Of a stretch of 64,000 nucleotides of DNA, positions 39,830-51,589 are shown piece after piece. Positions within the stretch are counted from its first letter, which is position 1. Each line of letters opens with the position of its first letter. The stretch lies in NCBI GenBank assembly GCA_036852015.1, contig JAANDG010000577.1, forward strand, positions 1 through 64,000, read 5' to 3'. This DNA is from Pelodera strongyloides. Its lineage: Eukaryota; Nematoda; Chromadorea; Rhabditida; Rhabditidae. The notes under the pieces are model-generated. The model made no database searches and was not told the origin of the DNA. It worked only from the letters and a program-made list of their open reading frames with translations. The translations under genes and the position numbers were made by a program.

Positions 39830-42803
39830 ATGGCCATAGAAGAATCAGATATCATCACCTATTCGTATTATGTGATCATTTTCCTTCTTCTAATTTATTG
39901 TCTGATTCGTATTAGTGGATCTCGCTTATATTCCCCAGTGTTTACCATAATCCAGGCTTTAATTATTATTGATATGACCGATTTAATTACCATAATGTCA
40001 CATGATCCAATATGCAAATCACTGGAAGTGGAAATACTGCGTAAATTTATAGAATACACAAAAACTTATCTGGCCGGTCTTTGAAACGCATCCATTACAC
40101 CAGCATTCTTATGCAGCTTATGCAAATGAACATAAATTAGAATAAAAATATAGAGCTAAATTCGAGCAACTTAGCATAAATACGTAAGAATTCAGTTGTC
40201 CGGCGATGCGTTTCAATAACCGGCCGATATTTCGCTCTAAGTTAGGCGGTAAGGTATAAGCGTTGATACAGGGTTTGGTGTAAAAAATGCATTCAAACGG
40301 CCTATAACAGCAATGATATTGTCAGCTATGAACTAATTGAAATAACCGAGTGTTTCATAGGACAATAATAATAAAGAAAACCAACCATGTATATTAAAAA
40401 CAGTGAGCACTGCGCAGATTATATATTACAAGGTTGATGCACGTTGAATACAATATATAGAAAGAATAGCCTTTGAGCATATGCTAATTCTCAATTATGC
40501 CCTAATTTCAGCCCCGTTTGCTCTGAAACTGCTCAGCACGTTCAAGACTTCCCTATGGTTATCTCAACTCGGCGTTATCGTAATTCTGGCTGTTTTCCAT
40601 TTCTGGTGTGCAGCTCGTCCACTAAACTTCCATCAGCTCACAAGAAAACGAGTTATTTTAGTGTTAATGATTCCACTAACTATCGCCACCGGTGAGAGTT
40701 AGCTAACGTTATGTTCCGGTAGCACGTATTACAGTGGCCGGTTTTTGAAATGCACCTCAAGTACTTGCATTCCTATGCATTTATGCAAAGTGGGGGTCTA
40801 ATTGGGGTCTAGGTTTTATTCTAATTTTTGCATTTTTGCAGGCAATTCGTTTCAAAAACCGGCAGGTATTTCGCTTTAACGTTCTAATTTTGTTTGAATC
40901 ATTCGTTGTCTATCTCAGGGACAGTTTGATTGTGAGACAAGAAGTATCATCAATTCTCAGTGACAACAAACTCAGTGACATTTATTACGCAATATTTCAG
41001 TCACCTCTCTGCCAATGCTCACGGAATACTGTGGATTTAAGTTCTATATTCCTGGTTATTACTGGCGTTATGATGAGTCGAAACCATTGCAAGGAGTATT
41101 TGATGATTACAATATGGGATTTCAGGTTTTAAATTTGCCAAATTTGTTCCGGGTTTACACTTTTCGATGTCTACTTTGCCAGAATCACATTTGAAGAGGC
41201 TTATAGATTGGCAGCCCAGATTCGCACGATCCTGGCACATTTTTGGCACACTTTGGGTGTGCGACCGTGCAGAGCAACGTGTTTCATTCTAAATATAGAC
41301 TGTTTTCAGGTAGTGACTCTGGGTTCACTAATCGGCTCAGACATTTATTTAATCTTTAAATTGCGAAGTATTCGCTCAACAATGGCTGTTGGCAAGACTA
41401 TGGTCGTGGGAGAGAAAGTTAGCGGCGCGGTCACGGCGACAATGGAGACTATCACGAATAACAATAGCCAGAGGACTTGTGCAAAGGCGCCGAATATTCG
41501 GAAGGCAAAGGTAGACAAGTTTACGAGCATAACATACTGGATTTCTCCGGGAATATATATAAAAAGGAACATAAATCGAGAGCCTGGCGGACTGTGTATT
41601 TCAGGCATAGGGTCACAGTTCAATTCGGTTTTTATTATCACCTTATAGTTTTTACCTATCGTTCATAGTGTTTAGTTAGTCCTTCATTAAAACTTCATCG
41701 ACTCAACGACAGGCTCATGGCCCGTGGCTCATGAGTAGAAAAAATTCTCGTTGTGTATGTCATTTAGATTTTTATTTATTTTCCTTCAGAAGAAATGGCT
41801 TAACCTGAGTCCCGAATTACGTCTTGCCCTCGCTTTTATCTACTTCAGTGCGGGTTTCTTAGTGGCCACTGCATCCTTCAGTTTGCTGACAAAGTAAGTA
41901 TTACTAATTTTATTTAGATTTTTTGTGTTAAAATTAGCAGAATTGCATTTGGCTTTCGTGTATAAAAGCCATTAAAGGCACAGGCCCACATATAAAAAGT
42001 TTTCCCTAATTTTTCTGAGATAAATCTCCCAGTTTACTCAAAGGCGGCTGTGATAACCGTTTTGCATAATATGCAAAATTGGGAAAGATATTCGCGAAAG
42101 AATATCACATCTAGTTACCGTACTCAGCACCCAAAAATAGCCAAAAACGGGTGTCCGACGTGCACCGGGTTGAATACCAAAACAAATAAGTCAACATTGA
42201 TTAAAACATTATCAAGAAGCATTTTATTATGCAACATATGCTATTTTAGGTTCAGAAACGCATTTTCAAGGTCAAACTGCGGTACATTCCTGAGGATCTT
42301 CTTAATATCTTCCCCCAATTTCCCATTTTGCATACTAAGGAAAACGTTTTTCACTGCCAAGTTTCTGCCTGTGAGATTTATCACGAAAAATTTGTGGAAA
42401 ACTTTTTATACGCGGGCATGTGCCTTTAAATTAGCAGAATTGCACGTGGCTTAATAATTTATTACGCACACATACGCACGCTTCCATGTATAGAAGCCAT
42501 TACCATTACTGTTAATTCCTCACTTTATTTGTGTAGTTTGCGATTCAAGTTCGAACTTTGTGTAATGATCGAACTTGAATCGGAGACTACATATATAACG
42601 ATCGTGATGGCCTACTGTAGGCGAAAACAATGGGTGCATCGACAGTTCTTTCTCACGAGAAATAAAAACTCCCATGACCAATTATAAATTATGCAAAACA
42701 ATTCAGCTACACAAGCACATTCTTCGTAATTATCAAGAAATTATGTGACGTGGCGCGCCGAACAAAACTCATGGCCTATGTGGCGATCGTGCGGAAACGT
42801 TGA
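39830..42803 (+). CDS. Receptor R3 (serpentine-receptor-like, subtype b), intact
   Basis: 305 residues from six exons: 39830-40040, 40512-40691, 41001-41125, 41310-41510, 41790-41893 and 42707-42803. All phases agree. TTTTTCAG lies 8 bases before the ATG. TM1 is YYVIIFLLLIYCLIRI. TM2 begins YSPVFTIIQALIIIDM and is followed by DPIC. TM3 ends HFWCAARPLNFHQL and runs into TM4. The loop has EYCGFKFYIPG. TM5 is VVTLGSLIGSDIYLIFKLR, followed by a Thr/Val-rich loop. TM6 is SPELRLALAFIYFSAGF. The end KKLCDVARRTKLMAYVAIV is almost that of R5. Two family A MITEs and a TTAA palindrome lie in its introns, one MITE starting about 25 bases after the exon 1 donor. Probable seven-pass sensory receptor; ligand unknown. 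Confidence 0.8.
40066..40240. mobile_element. MITE family A, copy 6
   Basis: Left end diverged (TGGCCGGTCTTTGAAACGC), right end AACCGGCCGATATTTCGCT, in R3 intron 1. Confidence 0.75.
40725..40877. mobile_element. MITE family A, copy 7
   Basis: Ends AGTGGCCGGTTTTTGAAATG and AACCGGCAGGTATTTCGCTT, in R3 intron 2. It shares the GTGGGGGTCTAATTGGGGT interior with the 8.3-kb copy. Confidence 0.75.
41976..42425. mobile_element. TTAA-flanked palindromic MITE family B, copy 2
   Basis: 450 bp, arms starting AGGCACAGGCCCACATAT and AAAAAGTTTTCC, TTAA on both sides, in R3 intron 5. Confidence 0.87.
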
Positions 42804-42866
42804 TTCTTATATTATATTCATCGGACGAATTTCTGACGAATTCCTTCGGGCATATCGCTTTTTTAC

Positions 42867-42872
42867 AATAAA
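42867..42872 (+). terminator. Poly(A) signal of R3
   Basis: AATAAA 63 bases after the R3 stop. Confidence 0.6.
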
Positions 42873-43162
42873 GTTTTCTATAACAGTGATCAAGTTATAT
42901 ACATTGTGAAGTTGTTACAATCTACTTTGTACATTGATTCGAAATCTACCGCATCATGAATAATATGAGAATAAGCGGGACTTTCCCTGTGCTTTCGGGG
43001 TTTCACTACAAACAATAAGAATTCAGCAGAGCTTTTTCCGAGAGCCTGAACAGTAACAACCTCAGCTTTGGCTTATCTTTACTGGGTTCTTGTGTAATAA
43101 CACCCGGGCACTTGTATGTTTCATGATAATGTATAATGTCCCATGGTAATGTAAATGTTAAT

Positions 43163-43262
43163 TGGTGGGTGCCGGTAGCGTAATGGCAAACGCATTGGCC
43201 CGGAGAGCCGAAGATGCGGGTTCGACCCCCCGCTCGACTAAAACGCCAATTGTTCATTTGCA
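43163..43262 (+). repeat. tRNA-derived SINE
   Basis: A-box-like GTAGCGTAATGGCAAACGC, then a T-arm GCGGG-TTCGACC-CCCGC with B box GGTTCGACCCC. The tail CCAATTGTTCATTTGCA corresponds to the tail of the SINE at 25.4 kb. Confidence 0.6.
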
Positions 43263-45158
43263 ATAAAAATTCAATAACAACAGGTACAAATTCGATAAGA
43301 ATGTCGATGAGTTCTACAGAACACTCAATTTGCTTCCTGATAACTTTGGATATGTAATACTCAAACTAACTAGAACAAGGCTAACAACCGTGTCAGTGAA
43401 ATTATCATATAATACATGTCGCTGAAACGTATAATTATTAGTTGGTTCATTTGGCGTCCGTGTCTAGAAGCTTGTTCATAATTCATAAAATCAAGCTTGT
43501 TCATAATTCCCCGCAAAAAGTGTTCGACATACTTTACATTTTTAAATAATACATTTATGTATAAAGTGAAACTTCGCATCCTGCCGCCCCCTTCAGGGTG
43601 GGGACCGCTACTAAAACGGTTTTTGACGGAAAAAACCTAAGGTGCACATAAGGTGCCGGAAAGAGCAAATGTGGTGCCGCTCTCATTTTCAGTGCCATAT
43701 TAGAGCGGCACCCCCAAAAGTTTCCCATTATGTTTTCTTATCCACAGAGATCGAAAACATTTTCAAAACTTATTGTTTAGTTTTCCCACAAATACAATTT
43801 CACGTGCGTAGAGCATGTACACCGGATACGAACTCAAACTCAACTGTTATTACTCAGGCTTTTGTTCAAAGCTAAACAAAAACTCTATGTTATAGTTTGG
43901 CCCATGCATGGGAACTGGAACCGATTTTCTAATCATTTGGAACTAATATCATCTATGCAACAAAACACATAGTCCTTTGAGCGTGGTAGTTCTTTTTATT
44001 AAACATATATTTGGTTCTTCATTTTATATTTATATTTTAACAGACTTCCGTCAGCCTAAAATAAGTTGGAACGCGTCATAGTTCTAATGCTCAGTTGAGC
44101 GTAAACTATAAGTTAAAATGACCACTACGTAATAATACAAATTACAAATTAACCACCGAGTTGTTCTATCTCAAGGCGGAAACGGCAAGCGTTCTCATGT
44201 TCTCATGCACTAATAAAAGTATCAGGAACTAGACGGATCAGTTACAGAAACGGAATGCATCCTCTCTCGCATGTGTTTACGTGCGACTTACTCAGGGTTC
44301 TAATTATTACACAAACTTTTCGCTAACACTGAATATACACATATTATTTATAACCTTTTATTCCCCAACTTCCATATAGTAATCTCTGACTACAACCATA
44401 AAACACGGATATAATAAGATCAGTGAATTCTTTGAAATTCCCGCTTTTGTAGCAACCATTTGAGTAAAACGATTGTGTGAATTTCATGTTCGAGTGGATG
44501 TGATGTACGTATTCAATAGACCAACATAGTAGGAAAGTCATTAGATAAGTGCACAAAACACAAGACCAGTGCCCGATATCATATGTTATTTTATTCATTC
44601 TGGCAGTTTTCATAATTATGAATTTCTGAAACGGAATAAACTTAGAGCTAGAGCTGGCCACGTGTTTTGGTGTATTTCAGGTCAGGCAGAGTTCAGTTCT
44701 TTTCTGGTTATCGTTCTAACCTTATCATGCCTTTTTTATTGTTAACATCTTTCAAATCGAACACACACTGGGTTTAGCGCAAACTAGATGTACCTCCTTA
44801 TTCTGAGTAAATCTATGTACTTCTCGTAGACTCAACATCCGGCTTCTTTACAAGCAGATGTCCAAGTAATAAGTAGCTAGTCATCGGCGAAATTTCTCCA
44901 TTTACGAAAAAAATCCATAAGAACTTGAAATATATGTGTCTGTGTCTTCTGTTTTATAAGGTTCGATTTCGCTTGCTGAACACTGGGCTCCGATTCTCCT
45001 TTTATAGCTTCTCCTATTCTAATTTTCGTTTCGTTCACACAAACAAAAGACCAAGTAAACTCTTCTCCTTTATATAATAAGATTATTACTTTATTTATTA
45101 TTTATTTATTAAATAACACCACAGGGTGTGCATCACAATGAAATGATGAAAAGAAAGT

Positions 45159-47795
45159 TGTTATATCCCGTTGCGATGCGTTGCACACGAGATATACGAA
45201 AAGTTTATTTCTAAACTCTAAACACAAATTAATGCACGACGATGTAGACGGTGGAGTACGGGCACGTGTACTTCTGTAGATCCCCAGAGTAGATCCACAG
45301 CACAGCAGTAGTCGAGTCGAGTCCTCAGCAGGCTTGGCAGCAGGTCCTTGGCGTAGTAGTGTAGTCGCTCCTCTCTCTCGGTAGACTCTCGGGTACTCTT
45401 GTAGACTCTGATACTATGCTCGACTCGCATCTTTATATTACACTTTTCGTATGCTAATTACTTTCGAAATACTTTCGAAACAGACAATTCTAAAACTTGT
45501 TTACACAAATATACGTATGCCCAATAGCATACGTTACACCCTTTCCCTAATTGGAAATCCAATTATACAAAAAATAAAGGGCATACTTGGAACAAGTACT
45601 TACTCAATGCTGCTTGTTCGCAGTCTTTCGCACATGCGGGCTGTATCGCTCTGGTGGACGGCTTCGGCGGGTACTCCTGCGGCACTGCACATCTTCCTGG
45701 GTCGTAGGTTCCAACGACTTCCTGGGTCGTAGGTTTCCAACGATTCCGAGCTTCTCGTATCCAAGCTTCCTTGTGTAGTAGCCGTCTTCTTCGATATATC
45801 CAATATCGTTTCCTTCTCGCCGAAGTCCAGTTCCATCCAAACTCTCGGACGTTCTCGCAATTGATCGGTACGTCGAATCCAATCGCCTTTACTGGTGTGA
45901 ACACGGTACGTTGTGTCACTCGTCCGTTCCATAATTCTTCCGGGAAACCACTTCACCGGTTCGTTGTAACATCGCGCGTAGACTGTCATTCCTTCGACGA
46001 GGTCTGGCGAATCCTTCTTTCCGGCCAAGAACTCTCTTGGTATCGAATCACTACCTACATTCCCCCTTCCCAGTTCTTGAGCCAACTGCTTCTTGGGTAT
46101 CTGCAGCAAACCACACTGCGGAGAGTAGGATAGCTTAATTCCTTTCTTATCACAAAACTGTTCCAACGCTGGGAAATCCTGAACCTTAGAGCTGTACTTT
46201 TGCCTATCGCAGGTCTTACCGCTGCTCACAGCAGACTTCCTAGCTCTTTCTGAGGTCCTAACTGTATTCACCACGAATACTTCTCTCTGCGCTAAAGATT
46301 TCAGATCATTTAATGATAAACCAACCTTGACCTGAAGATCCCGTCCGAAAATCGACGGCGCATTCGTTCCCAGTACATGTAGTTGCACTGCATGTCGGAC
46401 GTTTCCAACCAGCATTTCCACGGTGCACTTTCCTTTGAATGCAATCTTCCCTCCAGTGTAGCTCTCTGCGTCGTAATTCACCGGTACCAGTCTTGGTTTT
46501 CCCACTTTCCTCCAAGTCGCTTCATTGATTATCGACAGTGCTGCACCAGTGTCCAGTTCCATTTCAATGTTCTTTCCTTGAATCTTCACGGGCAACATAA
46601 TCGGTGGTTGAAAATGGTGAATAGACGGTCTTACAGCGTAAGTTCTAGGATCACTGTAATCAAGGTTAATTGATCCTAAACGGGGCTCCTCAACTTCATT
46701 ATGAGTATCAAATGTATGGATCTGATGGTTCCTCCGAACCTTTCTATTCTTACAGTCTTTAGCAAAGTGACCTAGCTTGTCACAATTGTAACACCTTACT
46801 GACCTTTCTTTGTCCTGCCATCGCTGTTCCTTGCGATTTCCTGCCTTGTACTGCTGCTGATTTACTTCGTATGTATCGGTAGAGCTTCGTCCTTGGTGCA
46901 GCGAACTCCTTTCAGCTGTTTCCACCTTCTGTGCCAACTGTAGAGCCTTGATTGCTTCCAAGTCCTCTTCTAACAGTAGTCTCTCTCGCACAGTATCACT
47001 ACTCATACCTCTTATAAATTGCATCGAAAGTATACAATCTTTAACATTCTTAACCTTGTCAAACTCACATTTACCTGCCAATCGTTCCAATTCCCTGTAG
47101 AACTCCTCCATGGTCTGGCCAGGTCGTTGCTTCTCCATGAGCAACTTGTGACGGTAGGTTATCAGCATCTGTTTCTTGCAGTATCTCTCCTTGAGAATCC
47201 TCACAATCGACTTAAAATCCAACGAGCGCGGTTCCTTTGGCGCTGTCCACGCTGTCATTGCCTCGTACGTCTCCGGTTGCAGCAGCGATAATAGTGTGAG
47301 CACTTTCTTCTCGTAGTGTGTCACATCTCTCAGGTCCAGCTGAATCTGCAGTCTCGCAATCCAAACATCCAGATTCGAAACTTCCGGGTCGAACATCTCC
47401 ATTCTCATTCTTCCGTCCATCGTGAGCTCGAATCGCTGAACGCCAATGTTATATCCCGTTGCGATGCGTTGCACACGAGATATACGAAAAGTTTATTTCT
47501 AAACTCTAAACACAAATTAATGCACGACGATGTAGACGGTGGAGTACGGGCACGTGTACTTCTGTAGATCCCCAGAGTAGATCCACAGCACAGCAGTAGT
47601 CGAGTCGAGTCCTCAGCAGGCTTGGCAGCAGGTCCTAGTGTAGTCGCACTTGTCTTGGGTGACTCTGATACTATGCTCGACTCGCATCTTTATATTACAC
47701 TTTTCGTATGCTAATTACTTTCGAAATACTTTCGAAACAGACAATTCTAAAACTTGTTTACACAAATATACGTATGCCCAATAGCATACGTTACA
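45159..47795 (-). mobile_element. Ty3/gypsy-type LTR retrotransposon with most of pol deleted
   Basis: On the minus strand the 5' LTR is 47795-47447 (349 bp) and the 3' LTR is 45538-45159 (380 bp). Both begin TGTAACGTATGC and end GGATATAACA. They differ by an indel of about 30 bases. The sequence TTGGCGTTCAGCG after the 5' LTR is a candidate primer-binding site. AGGGAAAGGG sits directly before the 3' LTR as polypurine tract. No matching target duplication was found (flanks AAAGT and TTACA). One long gag-protease frame fills the interior. Confidence 0.9.
45600..47420 (-). CDS. Gag-protease polyprotein fused to integrase C-terminal end
   Basis: About 606 residues counted from the ATG at 47420, just after the likely primer-binding site. 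An earlier in-frame ATG lies inside the LTR and is less likely. The order is: retrotransposon Gag (RSLDFKSIVRILKERYCKK, RPGQTMEEFYRELERLA); a CCHC knuckle CYNCDKLGHFAKDC near residue 208; a retropepsin site LDTGAALSI near 286; then EQFCDKKGIKLSYSP near 417, which is the tail of an integrase core; then VKWFPGRIMERTSDTTYRVH, an integrase C-terminal domain. Reverse transcriptase, RNase H and the integrase catalytic residues are missing, yet the frame stays open. This is an internally deleted, non-autonomous element whose Gag and protease could still be made. Confidence 0.85.
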   Translation of the reverse strand: MDGRMRMEMFDPEVSNLDVWIARLQIQLDLRDVTHYEKKVLTLLSLLQPETYEAMTAWTAPKEPRSLDFKSIVRILKERYCKKQMLITYRHKLLMEKQRPGQTMEEFYRELERLAGKCEFDKVKNVKDCILSMQFIRGMSSDTVRERLLLEEDLEAIKALQLAQKVETAERSSLHQGRSSTDTYEVNQQQYKAGNRKEQRWQDKERSVRCYNCDKLGHFAKDCKNRKVRRNHQIHTFDTHNEVEEPRLGSINLDYSDPRTYAVRPSIHHFQPPIMLPVKIQGKNIEMELDTGAALSIINEATWRKVGKPRLVPVNYDAESYTGGKIAFKGKCTVEMLVGNVRHAVQLHVLGTNAPSIFGRDLQVKVGLSLNDLKSLAQREVFVVNTVRTSERARKSAVSSGKTCDRQKYSSKVQDFPALEQFCDKKGIKLSYSPQCGLLQIPKKQLAQELGRGNVGSDSIPREFLAGKKDSPDLVEGMTVYARCYNEPVKWFPGRIMERTSDTTYRVHTSKGDWIRRTDQLRERPRVWMELDFGEKETILDISKKTATTQGSLDTRSSESLETYDPGSRWNLRPRKMCSAAGVPAEAVHQSDTARMCERLRTSSIE

Positions 47796-48267
47796 TTACA
47801 ACGTTACGTTACGTTACGTTAAGTATATAACTCGTCGTGTTGTCGTTGATTAGCAAACATGTGATTTGATAATAAAACAATGGAAATCAAGCGTAATGTA
47901 TAGGTAATGGTGTCAGGCATTTCAAGTTTTGCAAATATTTGCCGCGATCGTATGATATGTGGGCGATATTGTATTGTTACCTCAAAAAATGGGCCACGAG
48001 ATAAGAACTGAACGAGTGGGCTTAGATAAAAGTAAAACTATTACAACAGGTACTCAAAAACTAGCACAGTGAATACCCTCCACCCGCAGGAAACCTTATG
48101 CGCTACAATAAAATATCGCAGCGCCGCAAATGGCTTTTAGTGGATAAGCCACTCGATAATGGCAATTTTTTGCAAAACTATGAAGAGAAAGTACACCAAA
48201 AGTTTTGCAAAAAATTGCCATTATCGAGTGGCTTATCCACTAAAACATGGCTTATCCACTTCCAGGC
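47796..48267. other. R4 upstream region with 45-bp inverted repeat
   Basis: Starts with a short TTACG repeat next to the gypsy element. Arms 48135-48179 and 48201-48245 (TTTTAGTGGATAAGCCACTC...) form a near-perfect hairpin ending 22 bases before the R4 ATG. Confidence 0.75.
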
Positions 48268-50735
48268 ATGTCGTTCTCTACCCTGGACATAATAAATACA
48301 GCACTCTGCTGCATCTTCTTCTTTATTTCTCTCTTCTGTTTTATAAAGATTCGTCTGTCTCGTACCTACTCTCCAGTCTACACTATTATTCAATCTCTCA
48401 TCATGTTGGATTTAGTCGAATTAGTTATAACTTCAGCACATGATCCAGTATGTACGTACTATGAGAAGGAATATCTACGTAAGTCCTATTCAAAATAACA
48501 CAAACATGCGCGTGGTAGCATCTGGTTAGGTGGTTTAGCATGTCGCGCACTTTACTCCGAATATCGCTGCCCAGTGAATAACCCCCAACCAAGGCTTGCC
48601 GCGCGCCATTTCCACGCCAGCTTATCGCGGCGCAGCACTCGAATTCAGCAGTGCACCCATTGGCTTGTGAATGCGTAGCAACTTTCTCACAATATAGAAT
48701 GTATATAGCAATATTTCAGCTCCGTGGGCCACTGAACTGCTCGGTGCTTACAAAGTTTCCTTATGGTTTACCCAGCTAATTATCATAATAAACTTGGCTG
48801 GATTCCACTTTTGGTGTGCAGCCCAGCCACTAACGTTCAGAAGAGTGACTCGGAAAAAAGTTATTGTACTAATGAACGCATCATATTTAATTGGTACAGG
48901 TAAGAACTGCCTTTGATTCATTGAAAAGAAAGGACACAGTACGAGAGTGAACAACAATTAAATAATCATGCGAGTTTTTAGTCAGACGCTATAAATTTGC
49001 TAGGAAATCGAAGCAATATAACGGCTGGTTTTTGAAACGTATGTCGGTATGTCGGACAACTACATTTCCATGTGTTGTATGCAAATGAACATAAATTAGA
49101 ATAAAAATCGCGTAGTCATTTGCGCGTCCTACATAAGAGAGCGTTTTCAAAAACCGGCTATTATACCGCTTTAAAATATAAATTAGTTATATCTTGTTTT
49201 CGAGTGTGCGTTAAAGTAGTTGAAGTAGGCTACCCTAATGGTGATTGGCCAATAAAAAAAGCCATCGATATCAGTAATCAAAAAAATTCAGTCATCTCCA
49301 TACCTCTATTAACTGATTGTTGCGGCTTCGTATTCCACGTTCCCGGCTACTTCTGGACTTTTGATGGCATGAAGCCGAGCTATAATATGTATTTTTACTT
49401 CAATATGGGACTACAGGTCAGCGGCTTTTCTTTAAAAAAGGACAGTAATTGACTAATTTGATGGAAAGTGTAAAGTGTAGCACCAAACAAATGTTTTCTG
49501 GGTTCAATTTCCATTTTCTACAATTTCGAAAATAACTTCATATTTCAGGGCGCAACATTGATTTTGTTGGCAACTTCTGACATTTATCTGATAACAAAAT
49601 TCAAGAAAATGAGAAAACAATTTGGAAGAAAAGCCTGCACAAAGGTTCAGACCGTTGAGTCTACCAGTATTACCGCTATCCAACCAGTCGCGTTCTCTAC
49701 ATCTTTACATAGCGAGTCGACCAAAGGAACACTAAAAAAACAGAGGGTGCAAATAGTAAGTTATTCAAAGTGTTCACAATCATTTTCAAAAAAATCCCCG
49801 CGAATAGTTCCATGTTTTATGTTGCTGAAAAGCGAGCGACAAAGGTAAAACGTTTTGGGTTTACGCGTTTACGCCATGATAGATAATGTTTTGTACCTAA
49901 ACCTAGTTCATAGACTTCATAGACTTAGCAGAATTGCATTTGGCTTCCGTGTATAGAAGCCATTACTGTTAATTGCACACTTTATTTGTGTAGTTTGCGA
50001 TTCAAGTTCGATCTTTGGACGAACTTGAATCGGAAACTACATGAGGACGTGGTGAAATAGGGGAAAACAATGGGTGCAACAGCAGTTCTTTCTCACGAGA
50101 ATTTCTCATTGGTCAAGCAAACTCAAATAAAGCCGAAAATGCATAGTAATATATGTAACGACTTGTTCAGCGCACATCATGGAGTCCAGAAACTCGACTT
50201 TCTTTGGCGTTTCTCTATTTCAGTGCAGGGTTTCTATATTCTACAATCTCGTTCAACGTTCTCACACAGTAAGTACATGATTTATAACGACTCAGGGATA
50301 CGACAGTAAATTTTAGCTAATCATGATTTTCAAAATTTGGTGTCTATTATACATCGTTTGTGTGTGCGCCACGAATGCGCGGCGCACTCTTTTGAAAAAT
50401 GGTGGACCGCTGGCGCGTCAGGAGTTTAGATCTCCATGTTTGCGCCCTCCTGGCGCGCTTGTGGCTCACACAGGTCCCACAGTGGATTGACAACCGCTCG
50501 TTGACTAGGCGGGAGGCCACACTTAGACGCACCCATTTTTCATAGAATTCTGTGTGCTTTCATCTGCTTCTTCTTTTGTAACTAAAAAATGACACGATGA
50601 TAATTTCGAAATTCACACATCCATTACGATAATTTCAGCTATTCCGGCACAATCGTGACAGTTCTACAAGTTCTCTCTACAGTTTCAAGACGCAGCAAAG
50701 TATTCGCTTATGTTGTACTCTTGAGGAAACGATAG
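48268..50735 (+). CDS. Receptor R4 (serpentine-receptor-like, subtype c), intact
   Basis: 305 residues from six exons: 48268-48478, 48720-48899, 49292-49416, 49549-49755, 50171-50268 and 50639-50735, all in phase. The ATG at 48268 is chosen over an upstream in-frame ATG at 48247. It makes MSFSTLDII align with MAIEESDII and MPLTSTDII, and gives exon 1 the invariant 211 bases. TTCCAG directly precedes it. Visible parts are TM1 CCIFFFISLFCFIKI, TM2 after YSPVYTIIQ, Cys in DPVC, and TM3 ending HFWCAAQPLTFRRV. Then come DCCGFVFHVPGYFW, TM5 with SDIYLITKFKKMRKQFGRK, TM6 SPETRLSLAFLYFSAGFLY and the end SRRSKVFAYVVLLRKR. Exon 2 is closest to R6. Probable seven-pass receptor. Confidence 0.8.
49007..49176. 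mobile_element. MITE family A-related (GCGGTATRAC subtype)
   Basis: Ends AAGCAATATAACGGCTGGTT and AACCGGCTATTATACCGCTT, in R4 intron 2. It contains TATGCAAATGAACATAAATT. Confidence 0.75.
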
Positions 50736-50756
50736 CACGACCGAGGCGACTTACAG

Positions 50757-50762
50757 AATAAA
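50757..50762 (+). terminator. Poly(A) signal of R4
   Basis: AATAAA 21 bases after the R4 stop. Confidence 0.65.
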
Positions 50763-50949
50763 TTTCATCGAGAACAGAATTTTTTTAACTTTTCAACTAC
50801 GTAAAAAAAATAGAATAACCGAATAAACATTATAATTAAAGTTTGTTGTTTCACCACAGATGCCACAATGACAGGAATAAAGAATTAACTTGAGGTTTGA
50901 ATGCCGTCAGCAAAAAATCGTATTTCTGCACAAATTTTGTATTCTTTAA

Positions 50950-51337
50950 AGGGACAGGCCCATCAAAATAAACTTATATTTACGATACGTTCATAATGAC
51001 TATCAAGCATTTTTATTACAATATATACAAACTAAATTTCACCATTATTCGCCATAGACAACTTTTTCCAATGCGCTCCACGCATATGTATACCATAAAA
51101 CTGCAGATTTCAAAGCTATATATGCAAATTTTAATCGCATTATAATTTCACGATAAATTTGCATTGACGACAAGGATATTTGCGGCTTTACGGTATACAT
51201 TTGATCTGAGCGCATCGGAAAAATGTTTCCCATGGCAAATAAATGTGAAATTTAGTTTGCATATATTGTAATAAAAATGCTTGATAGTCACTATGAACGT
51301 ATCGTAAATATAGGCTTACTTTGATGGGCCTGTCCCT
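50950..51337. mobile_element. TTAA-flanked palindromic MITE family B, copy 3
   Basis: 388 bp, arms beginning AGGGACAGGCCCATCAAA, TTAA on both sides, between R4 and the coiled-coil gene. Confidence 0.9.
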
Positions 51338-51589
51338 TTAAAGATAAAAAGAATGTAAGAGACAATTCTTTTATCCATATCCAATAGAAGCGAGTAAGAG
51401 AGACAACACAATGAAACAAGAATAAAAAACAAAACAGCAAGTCAAAATAAGCAAATATTAAATACGGCAAATAACAGTGAAACACCCTTTTATCGATCGC
51501 ACAAGTTCTCGTATTTATACAAGCTAATTCATGAATTCATAGCCACAGACCTCTAAACAAAATGCATTTCCTTTTAATAAAATAAAAAA

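Larger units (their letters stand above)
42804..45158. other. R3 to gypsy-element spacer
   Basis: 2.35 kb. It holds a tRNA-derived SINE (43163-43262) and a short hairpin of GGTGCCGCTCT arms near 43,671-43,712. Otherwise no coding exon or named repeat was seen. Confidence 0.5.

Noticed and set aside
45600..47567. Plus-strand frames across the gypsy element
   Set aside because: They are antisense to the continuous Gag-protease frame.
48247..48267. Upstream ATG as the R4 start
   Set aside because: It lies outside the conserved 211-base first exon and before a TTCCAG acceptor; the downstream ATG aligns with all paralogs.
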